A stretch of 64,000 bases of DNA from Monocercomonoides exilis (taxonomy: Eukaryota; Preaxostyla; Oxymonadida; Polymastigidae), in assembly GCA_001643675.2 (NCBI GenBank), contig LSRY02000047.1, forward strand, positions 682,001-746,000, given 5' to 3'. A program made the translations under genes and the position numbers. Position 1 is the first letter of the stretch. Each line of letters starts with the position of its first letter. The notes beneath the pieces were generated by a model. That model saw nothing but the letters and a program-made list of their open reading frames with translations, had not been told where the DNA came from and did not search any database. Of the stretch, positions 55,365-64,000 are shown one piece after another.

Positions 55365-58300
55365 ATGAAAGATCCAAATGTTAGGAATCCGGCGTATCAA
55401 ACTTTGATTCAGATGCAAAATGCTGATTTTGTTTGAAGAATATAAACTTTAATCTTTAAAGATTTTATTCATTTAAATAGCCTAATTATATACTTATGCT
55501 TTCACAAATACTTTCAGATGAAACAAAGCTTTCAAATGTTAGACAAAATTCAGGAATTATTTTGAAAAATGCAATTGGTCTTCAAGTATAACTTCTTTTA
55601 AAAAATTTTTATTGCATTCCTTTGCAATTCATATGTTTTTTTAGAACGAAGCTGGACAATCTAAGTGGATTCAAGCAGGTGATTCGACTCGAGGCGCTAT
55701 TAAACAAAATATTTTTAAAACTCTTGCCTGCTCTGTTAGAGATGCTTCAAAAACTGCGAGCCTCGTCTTAGCTGCAATAGGAGTGATTGAGATACCGCTT
55801 GGATTGTGGGAATCATTAATTTCTGATATTGCAGGAGCCATGAAAGCAGATAATCACATGTTAAAAATTTCTTTGCTAACAGCACTTGGATATCTCTGCC
55901 AAGATTCGGTCTGATTCAAAAAAGTTACAGCTTGTTATTGTGATTTCTAATTCATTGTAATTAATGTTCATTTTCACTGTGGGATATATGTTCCTCGCAA
56001 CAATAATTTCAGGATGAAGATGCCTTAACTCGGTTTAGTGGAGCAATTCTTGGGGCCGTCATGAGCGGAATAGAGTCTCAACAGCCTCTGCCTGTTCGAG
56101 AGGCAGGCTGTCAAGCACTTCTCAATGCGCTTCCTTTCGTATCTCGCAACATGTCAAATGACACAGAACGCTCATTTCTTATGAACACTATCTGCGACCT
56201 GACAAAGCTCGGGCTCGGAAGCAGTGCATCGAGCGTGGCTGTGGGGTCGCCGGAGTGGCTGAGCCTGCGGAAGATGCGAGAGAAAGGCTACGAGTGCCTG
56301 GTGCTCGTCTGCGACAAGTACTACGAGTACCTCCTGCCGTACATGTCGCGCATATTCGAGGCCACCATTGAAGCCATCCGCGGCCGGCACACACCGCCCC
56401 CACCCGCAGAGGGGGAATACGCCGCGAACAACGAGGAGATCCTCCTTCTGGTGCTGGACATGTGGCTGATGATCGGTGAGCGGGAGAAGGACCTCGAGGA
56501 GCGCGAGCGGAACCGCCTAGAGGACGACCCGGAGGCTGTGGAGGTGGGCGAGACAGGGAGCGGGATGTATGCCAGCAGCTCCACGCCAGCCAACATGGGA
56601 GGGATGCAGCTTGGCGCAGTCGAAGTGGACGGCGACGGGAACCCGGTGATCAAGTCACTGGGCCTGTGCAAGATGGCGTGCAGCTCGCTGCTGCCGGAGA
56701 TCCTGCCGGTTTTTCTGGACATCAGCGAGAACACATTCACAGCAGAGAACTGGAACCCGGTGCACGGAGCAGAGGCCGTGCTGGAGTACCTGGTCGTGCA
56801 CAACGGAGACACTGTGCTGTCGACGGTGAACCAGTTCATAGCGAGCGCTTTTGCGAGGGGGGATTGGAAGGGCGCTGATGCTGCCATCCGCGCCTTTGGC
56901 TGCCTGCCCCTCGCTTGCTCGGACGATGCGATGAAGCCGCTGGTTGACTCGGCGCTGCCGAAGATGTTCCAGCTGTACTTCACACAGCCCACCACTGCTG
57001 CTGCTTCTTCTGTCCCTTCAGCTGCGCCTGGCACACTTGCAATGAACGAGGACGCGGCAGCTATTCTGAAGGAGACGATTATCGCAGCCATCTCAAAAGT
57101 GGTGTGTGGCTGTGTGCTGTTAGCAGCGCCGTTCCTGTCAGACATCGTGAGAGTGCTCGAGGTGGCGCTGGCAGACAGCGACTCCGATGTGGTCGAAGGG
57201 GCGTGTCAGTGCACAGCGGACATTGCGAACATCGCACTGAAGATTCTGGCGGATGACAGCGACGACGACGATATTGACGAGGGAGATGGCGCTGCCTCAG
57301 ACACGAGCGTGCCTTCGGCGAGTGTGCAGATAGCTGCATCGATCGAAGCGACGGCGCAGCAGACAAACTTCATGTCCGGGGTGATTGCGAAGCTGTTTGA
57401 CCCGGTCCTGCAGAAGGCAATGAACGTGCAGTCGTTCGGAGGCAAGTCCACAGCAGTGGCGTGGAACGCAGCGAATCTGATGCTGAATTCAGCTGCTGCT
57501 GATGCCATCCCGTTTGTGTCGACGAGAGTGAAGATGGTGCTCGATGCGGCAGGGCAGCAAATGCAGGAGAGCCTGGCACGTATTCAGCAGCAGCAACAAC
57601 AACAACAGGGGCAGCCAGTTAAAGGTTTGGGTTGGATTTTGTTGAAAAACAAACTTTTTTTTCTTGCTTATAAACTTTCTCTTATTTTTTATAAAATCTC
57701 TTGTAATAATATTTCTTTATTTATTTATTTATAACATTTCCCCCCAAATGATTATATTTTATTTTCAAATTCACTTTTTATTTTTTCTGTCTTTCTCATT
57801 CAACTCCATTTATCTCTCCACACATTCACATATCCACATATCCACATATCCACATATCCACATATCCACATATTTACAACCACAGACCAGCTCCTGGAAG
57901 CCGAAGAGACGCAATATCGCGAGTACCTCATGTTCCTCTCCTCAGCCGTGCAGAAGCTCGCATCCTCATCTCCACTCCTCCTCACCCCTTGTTTCGAAGC
58001 AGCTGTCCGCGCGCTGTCGCTGCCGATGGACAAAGTGAACGAAGAAGCGCTCGCCCTTCTCGAAGGCATCTCTGACGCCGAAGAATCGAACTTCCTCGCA
58101 CGCCTGCCGGCATGCATGCCCCACCTGACCCGATGCATCCAGATGATCGAGTACGACGACATCGTCATCACTGCCTGCAACACCGTCGGCAGCGTCGTCC
58201 GCTCCTCTGACGGAAAAGGAAGAGAGATTCTTCAGCAGTTCCTGCCATTCATCGTGGAGCAGATCACCAAGATCTCAGCAGCCATCTACCCAATCCCTCA

Positions 58301-59021
58301 ATACACTGACCCCTTTGCTGCTCCTTCTGGCGCTTCTTCTGCTTCTCCCGCCACTGCCTCCCCTTCTGTTTCTTCCAATGGATTGCCTCCTCTCCCTCCA
58401 GAATGGGTCTCTCTGTCTGCACTGTCGTCGTACCTGAGTCTCTTCTTCGACTACGCCCTTGAATGGAAAGCAGCCATTTCACAATACATCCCTCCGCTCT
58501 GCCCGCTCTTTGCAAAAGCTGCGTGTGTCTGTGGCTGGCCGTCGCCGCAGGGCTCGCAGGAGAAAGTCGACCTGCTCCGCTCCTCTGCGCTGGAGTGCTT
58601 CTCAGCTGCCTTCCACGCGCTCAACCCGAAAACGATGGGCTCTTCTCCAATGCCAACTGCTGTGACGGAAGAAACGATTGTGCAGCTGGTGCGGCTGCTG
58701 TCGGCGTATGCGTACCAGGCGATCTCTGCACTTCTTGTTCTGAATTCTCCCCGGCCATCCACTCCACAGGCGCCACAGCCTGCTTCGTATGCGGCTGCGG
58801 TGGCTCTCCCGCAGAATGCGCTGGGAGGCCAGACAATGGCGAAGCTGTGTGCGCTGCTGCTGGACATGGCACAGACGGTGCCGGGTTCTGCAGTCTCGGT
58901 GTGCTCGAACAGAGACGTCGTTGCGTTTGTGCTGGCGCATGTGAAGGACGAGGACCCGGAAGTGAAGAAAGCGGCGAGGAGCGCGAGAAAGGCGATTAGA
59001 TCGCTGAAAATCAAAATATGA
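55365..59021 (+). CDS. KPNB1: Importin beta (karyopherin beta1)
   Basis: Exons about 55365-55430 and 55518-55586, then from about 55645, then from about 56014, and a last exon from about 57886 to 59021 (TGA). HEAT-repeat solenoid with family blocks: DPNVRNPAYQTLIQMQNADF, NVRQNSGIILKNAIGLQ, AAIGVIEIPLGLWESLI, LLTALGYLCQD, then KGYECLVLVCDKYYEYLLPY, VVCGCVLLAAPFL and VVEGACQC. It carries NLS cargo through nuclear pores under Ran control. A Gln run and an intron of about 260 nt separate the two large exons. The acidic loop ILADDSDDDDIDEGDG is in the cargo/Ran-binding half. Exons 1 and 2 do not join in phase and about 13 residues of the first HEAT repeat seem missing, so the true 5' structure needs transcripts. 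From about 56100 the sequence is GC-rich. Confidence 0.88.
57824..57875. repeat. Tandem ATATCCAC repeat in an importin intron
   Basis: Six or so copies of the octamer ATATCCAC lie in the intron just before its 3' splice site at about 57885. Confidence 0.85.
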
Positions 59022-59387
59022 ATTTATTTATGTCATTTCAGAATTTTTTTTTTGTTGACTTTATATTGAAATTCATAAAAATAAATAATATATATTTCAA
59101 TTAACTTTAAATTAACATTTTTTATGATTATAAGTGGATTGCATTCTATCCTGCTTGTTAGAGTTTAATGTTAAAAAGGAAAATTGATTTTCAATAATAA
59201 TTAATGTAGTGATAATTAAGAAACTTGATTTTTGGATAATTTTCTTTTTCAAATTGCCACATTTTTTACAAAGCAGTGAATGCTCTTTTCAATTGAAGAT
59301 TCATTTTCTTTTTCTCAATCAACTCTTTCAAAAAAATAAACAATGTTATGGTCATCATTTGATCAATTTATTTATTTCTTCCTAAAA
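59022..59387. other. AT-rich spacer between importin beta and Rpn11
   Basis: Nothing recognisable. Two ATG codons at 59343 and 59388 are in frame with Rpn11; the second is chosen. Confidence 0.6.
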
Positions 59388-60791
59388 ATGGATTTGTCTA
59401 AGCTTATTAGTCAAATGCAACCACAAGCACAACAAGGAATGGACGAGCCAGTTCCTGATGTTGGGGAAACAATTACAATTTCTTCTTTGGCACTGCTTAA
59501 AATGCTTAAGCATGGAAGAGCAGGTGTTCCGTTGGAAGTCATGGGACTAATGCTCGGCTCGTTTGTAGATGTATGTACCTTTTTGTGGTGCGTTTATTCA
59601 TATTTATATATCTATTTTATATTTTGTTTTGAAGGATTACACCATCCGCGTTGATGATGTTTTTGCTATGCCTCAGAGCGGGACAGGAGTTTCAGTTGAA
59701 GCTGTTGATGAAGTATTTCAGCAAAAGATGATTGATCTTCTTAAACTTACAGGGCGTACAGAGGTTGTTGTTGGATGGTATCATTCTCATCCAGGTTTTG
59801 TATTTGTTTTTTCTTTCATTTCCAGCAAATAATAAGAATATTTTTAAATGCAGGTTTTGGTCCATGGCTTAGCGGAGTGGATATGAATACTCAGCAGGTT
59901 TGTACTGATGTTTGGAGGTCTTTTTATTTCTCCGTATATTTTGTCATTCAGAGCTTTGAGAAATTACACCCTCGCGCTGTCGCCGTTGTTGTTGATCCTG
60001 TACAAAGCGTAAAGGGTAAAGTTGTTATAGGTATGAAATAATTTATCGCAAGATTTAATTATTTTCATCTCGTATCTGCAATTTTCTTCAGATGCATTTC
60101 GCCTCATCCCACAAATGACCATGATGACTGGAGCAGAGCCGCGTCAAACCACATCTAACATAGGGCATCTTGCGCGTCCATCGCTTGTTGTATGCCTTTG
60201 CTTTGTATTTTAAGATTTATCCTCCTAATTTTATAAATTTTCTAAAACATTTCAGGCTCTTGTTCATGGATGCGGGAGGCAATATTATTCAATGCCAATT
60301 GAATTTAGGAAGAATACGCTTGAAGAGCAAATGTTGTTGAATTTGAAGAAAAAGGAATGGATAGAAGGAATGAAAATTGCAAGTTTCACGTCAATTGAAG
60401 ATGATAATGAAAAGAGAATGAAGGTTATTCTTTTGAGTTTTTTTTCATAAAACATTCATTTTATTTGTTTTTTTATTATTACACATAAATCACATTTATA
60501 TGAATATATTCTTTTTATTTAGGAAATGGTTTCTCTTGCCGATTCATTTAACAGGAGAATTATTGAAGAAACATCTGCAATTATTGAAAAACGTCAAGAA
60601 AAACAAGGTTTGAGCTTAATTTTTCAAATTTAGATTCATCAAGGAAAAAATATTATCTTTGTTTCAACACAGAATTGGCGATGGTTGGAAAAGTTGATCC
60701 AAAAAAGCAGCTTGACACAGCCGTCTCGCAAACAATAGAAACAAATTTAAGTCAAACACTTGGAGTAATGCTGTCAACTGTCGCTTTCTAA
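59388..60791 (+). CDS. PSMD14: 26S proteasome lid deubiquitinase Rpn11
   Basis: Eight exons: 59388-59570, 59635-59794, 59854-59897, 59952-60030, 60092-60189, 60256-60423, 60523-60607 and 60673-60791 (TAA stop). The JAMM/MPN+ metal site is intact: [22 protein letters not shown] gives H-x-H...S-x2-D, with the upstream Glu in [35 protein letters not shown] and [10 protein letters not shown] are near-invariant Rpn11 blocks. It removes ubiquitin chains from substrates as they enter the proteasome. Total length is about 311 residues, normal. Every intron is 40-110 nt. It shares a complex with the beta1 subunit at 8.2 kb, though not a neighbourhood. Confidence 0.97.
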
Positions 60792-61080
60792 ATTCATTTC
60801 ACTTTCATTTTTTTTTTTCCTTTTATTTAAGTTTTTGGTAATTATTGTTTGATTGATAAATGTATTTCATGCTTTTTCAACTTCAAAAAAAAATTAAAGG
60901 GATATACTATTCTTAGAAAGTTAAACCAGGCTTGAATTCAATTCATAAATTAAAGAACATCTAAGAGAAAAGTGCATTTTTTAAAGAAGGAAGTGCAGTT
61001 ATTCATGCATTTTTTCCATTTCAATAAAATGCAAAATTTTTGCTGTTTCTTCACAAATATCTTAAATCGTTGAGATTATT
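60792..61080. other. Short AT-rich spacer
   Basis: 3' flank of Rpn11. Nothing else seen. Confidence 0.5.
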
Positions 61081-62171
61081 CCCAGAAATCCAAAGGTCAC
61101 TGGAAGAGGAAAGGAGGCTGCTAAAGAGGAGGAGGGCAACAGTGGTGAGTTGCATTGAATTTGACAAGCAACAAGAGCGAGCATCACAAGAGCGAGTCTT
61201 GAAATTTGAGAAGATGGAAGCAGAAACTTCGGCTTCTTTTCATTAATAATGAATCTGATGAAGAGAGAGGGGTAAAAATTATCAGAAAAAATACATATGC
61301 ATCAGATCTAGAAGATTGGTTTGACAAAAACACAGGTGAAAAGATTGATGACAATTGTTTAAAAATCTCTCAGGGATTGAATAGTCCAAATTCAACAAAA
61401 CAAAAAGATAAATTGGAAGATATCTAATGATAATTTACAAAAAGAAAAGTTGAACACTTTTGGCCAATTATAGTTCATTTACTTCGAAGACATTTCAATA
61501 TTTTTTCTCTTCAAATTTTTTTTTACAAAACGCCCTTAATATTTAGAATGTCAAAACGAAAACAGTTTGTATTTTTCTTTTTTCTTTTTATTTGAAAAGA
61601 ATGTAATTAATAAAATAATCCTCCTTTCAATTTATTTTTTATGATAAATTAAACTTTGTTAAACTTTGTTTTCTTCCATTCTAACAACATATTTGGTTTA
61701 ATTTATAATTTTCGTTTTTTCAGGTCAACAGAGTCTGTCATTCGTCAGCTTCTTGTCGATACAACAGTACTTACAACAAAACTTGAATCCCAATTGGCCT
61801 TGTATGGAATATTTCCGATTTTTTTTTTAATCAGTTATTTTGAATTTTTTATTCTTAGCTTTGATTTGGGGGGAAAGGAACGAATGGGCAGAACAGCAAT
61901 GGGTTCCACAGGAGTATCAGGAAATTCTTGTTATGATCCTAATACTACCAGATATTCTGAGACAAGTCAAGATACTCCTCATGAAGAAGATGAAGGAACA
62001 TACGAGCAGACTGATGAAAATCAAGAGGAACAAGTTGAAGAGCAAGGTGAAAATCAAGAACAAACAGAAGAACAAACGGAAGAACAAAACACAGAACAGC
62101 AGGACACACAACGAGATGAAAATGCAGCAGGAGAAATGGAGGATGCACAAGAAGGAGGTGAAGAGCAGTGA
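61081..62171 (+). CDS. Possible multi-exon gene, charged coil and acidic Gln/Glu tail
   Basis: Three coding-like segments on one strand. About 61088-61246 reads SLEEERRLLKRRRATVVSC and FDKQQERASQERVLKFEKME, a basic coiled coil. About 61215-61427, in another frame, reads NESDEERGVKIIRKNTYASD. About 61723-62171 contains STESVIRQLLVDTTVLTTKL, then, across a possible GTATGG...TTCTTAG intron, a Gly/Ser stretch and an acidic Gln/Glu tail ending EMEDAQEGGEEQ and TGA. No start codon, family or reliable joining was found. It may be one gene with unrecognised introns, two genes, or a decayed one. Confidence 0.35.
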
Positions 62172-62365
62172 AACTTCTGAGCATTTCACAATAAAAAAAG
62201 CACTTATTCTGATTTTCTCACTTCATTTATTTCATTGTTTTATTTTGCAACGAACAATATTTTTTCAAAATGATATTTTCCAAAAGATAATTTCAATTTT
62301 AAAAAATTTTACTACCAAGCAGCTATTCGATAATAATGATCATTTCCCATACTATAGTAAAAGAA

Positions 62366-64000
62366 ATGTCATCAGGAAGAAGACGCTTTGAACCCGAAGA
62401 AGATACAATTTTTACGCAAAATGAGCAAGTTTTACTTTGCTTTGTTACAAATAATCGTGATTTATAAACATTTTTTCAGGAATGGTTAAACACAAGTTTG
62501 AAAACTATTTCGGACAACCACCGTGCAATGCTTCGTTCAATGGACATGGGAAATGTCAACGATGCATTCAAATTCGCAGCGTTAATTTGTGATGAGCTTA
62601 GAACATCTCTTTTGACCCCTCAAAAATATTATGCACTTTGTGTGCAACAAACTTATTTTTTAAATTATGTATCAACATCAAATTTTTTCATGAACTTTCA
62701 AATTTCATAACCTTCTCTTGATTATGTTCGCTTATCATCATGAAAAGACATGGATGTATTCAACAGGTTAAGAGACTTTGAAGTATTCGTTGGAGAGCAA
62801 AACAAAAAAGGAACACCAATGATTGAACTTTACGAAAGAGCACAGTACACCACAAATATTCTGTCGAGGTTGTATCTTTTGATATGTGTTGGATCGGTGT
62901 ACATTCGTTCAGGAGAAGCTCCAGCAAAAGGAGTTTTGAAGGATCTTGTCGAAATGTCAAAAGGAGTTCAACATCCAATGCGAGGGCTTTTCCTTCGAAG
63001 TTATTTGTCACAAATGACGAAGGACAAATTACCCGATGGCACTTCGTCAAATCCGACAAACGGAGTTTTGACTGATTCTCTTGAATTCGTCCTTGCTAAT
63101 TTTGTGGAGATGAACAAATTGTGGGTCCGCATGCAATATCTTGGCACGTCTCGAGATCGAGAGAGAAGAGAGAAAGAAAGGCAAGAGTTGAGAACATTGA
63201 TTGGTACTAATCTGGTGAATGTGTCAAATTTGGATGGTGTTGATGAACGGCTTTATGAATCTGTGATCCTTCCTGCGATTTTGGAGCAAGTTGTGAATTG
63301 TCACGATGCTGTTGCACAATACTATTTAATGGAAATTATCATTCAGATTTTCCCGTGTGAATTTCATTTGATTTCGTTGGAGAAATATCTTTCTTGCTTT
63401 GGGAAGATGGAAGATTCTGTTGATGTGGAGGATCTGATCTTGCGGTTGATTGAGAGATTGACCAAGTTTTGTGTGGACAACCCGCAAAAAGTGAGCAAAG
63501 ACGCTACGTCGTCTCTGTTTGATATCCTTTCCACATCTGTCAACGATGTGCTAAAAACGAGGCGCGAAATTGTCAAGACTGCAGGAAAGCTGCGCCTGTA
63601 TGACGCTCTGCTGCATCTGGTGATTGCGGTGTATCCGTCGAGCTCGCTCAGCGACTACATCGACAGAGTCTACCAGAAATGCCTCATTGCGCTCGAAGGC
63701 GTGCCCCAGGCCTCGATCTCGGCCTCAGGCGAGGTGAAAGTGCTGAACCAGCTAATCACTGCACCTCTGCAGCACGCAATCCAGAAAGCACAGCAGGCTG
63801 CTGCGGCGATGCTTCCGGGTGCCGGTGGTGCGTCTGGTTCGTCGCCTTCTCCGTCTCCTGATGGCGAAGACGGAGCCAGCGCTTTCTTCTCAACGAAGGA
63901 CATGCTTCGTTTACCTCATGTGGGTGACATGATTGCTTTGTTGGCACCACAACCGAGAAAAGAGATGGCGATGATTATTATGAACGCAATGAACAAATGT
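62366..64000 (+). CDS. VPS35: Retromer subunit VPS35 (N-terminal part, runs off the window)
   Basis: Exons 62366-62428, 62480-62639, then 62748 to beyond the window end. Blocks: LRTSLLTPQKYYAL|YMDVFN, ELYERAQYTTNILSRLYLLI (the PRLYLM-type motif that binds VPS26), GVLKDLVEMSKGVQHPMRG, EMNKLWVRMQYLGTSRDRER, ELRTLIGTNLVNVSNLDGV, ILEQVVNCHDAVAQYYLMEI. It is the alpha-solenoid scaffold of retromer, which recycles cargo from endosomes. A Gly/Ser/Pro-rich insertion (AAAMLPGAGGASGSSPSPSP, about 63790-63870) lies in the middle solenoid. The coding sequence turns GC-richer after about 63580. About half of the protein is present. Confidence 0.96.

Noticed and set aside
1-64000. tRNA, rRNA, CRISPR, viral or plasmid genes
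   Set aside because: No cloverleaf B-box pattern, rRNA-like block, direct-repeat array or capsid/polymerase frame was seen. A covariance-model scan would be needed to exclude a tRNA.

Overview
The window is nuclear DNA of an intron-bearing unicellular eukaryote. Coding DNA is interrupted by many short GT-AG (a few GC-AG) introns of 26 to about 150 nt. Spacers are very AT-rich, while the cores of some genes are GC-rich. TAA, TAG and TGA all serve as stops at ends confirmed by family alignment, so the standard code fits. A metamonad, perhaps an oxymonad-like protist, is my best inference. The reasons are the archaeal-looking prolyl-tRNA synthetase (a trait reported for other metamonads), a secreted beta-helix surface-protein relic, a gene-dense layout and short introns. 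Only a search could prove this. I see no tRNA, rRNA or CRISPR.

Layout. 1-4.7 kb: AT-rich spacer with one GC-rich island and ends of mobile elements. 4.7-9.3 kb: RS-rich RRM protein (-), broken coding relics (+), proteasome beta1 subunit (-). 9.4-16.3 kb: decayed beta-helix surface protein (+), SPRY protein (-), tRNA-splicing endonuclease subunit (+), prolyl-tRNA synthetase (-). 16.3-23.2 kb: a mobile-element cluster. It holds a foldback element, a GGGTGATT element, and a 5.3-kb dead hAT transposon that itself carries two further insertions. 24.2-31.2 kb: membrane protein (+), roadblock dynein light chain (+), ribosomal protein eL15 (-), a small hAT-like MITE, ArfGAP (-), PKA regulatory subunit (-). 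31.6-38.7 kb: glucosidase II alpha (+), V-ATPase subunit F (-, five tiny exons), AMPK gamma (+). 38.7-44.5 kb: a hexanucleotide array, NEK kinase (-), Pro/Ser-rich protein (+). 44.5-51.6 kb: diphthamide synthetase DPH6 (-), then F-actin capping protein alpha and beta as neighbours (-). 52.7-64 kb: helical protein (+), C2H2 zinc-finger protein (-), importin beta (+), Rpn11 (+), uncharacterised coding segments (+), VPS35 (+, cut by the window end).

The genes are ordinary housekeeping functions: proteasome core and lid, translation and its factors, nuclear import, retromer, ER glycan trimming, cAMP and AMPK signalling, and actin capping. No operon-like pathway is evident, apart from the two capping-protein subunits lying side by side. 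Many genes are head to head with short shared upstream regions (82 bp at 9.3 kb, 220 bp at 42.7 kb). Several otherwise standard enzymes carry long low-complexity insertions. Exon boundaries below were assigned by eye from splice dinucleotides plus reading-frame and family continuity.
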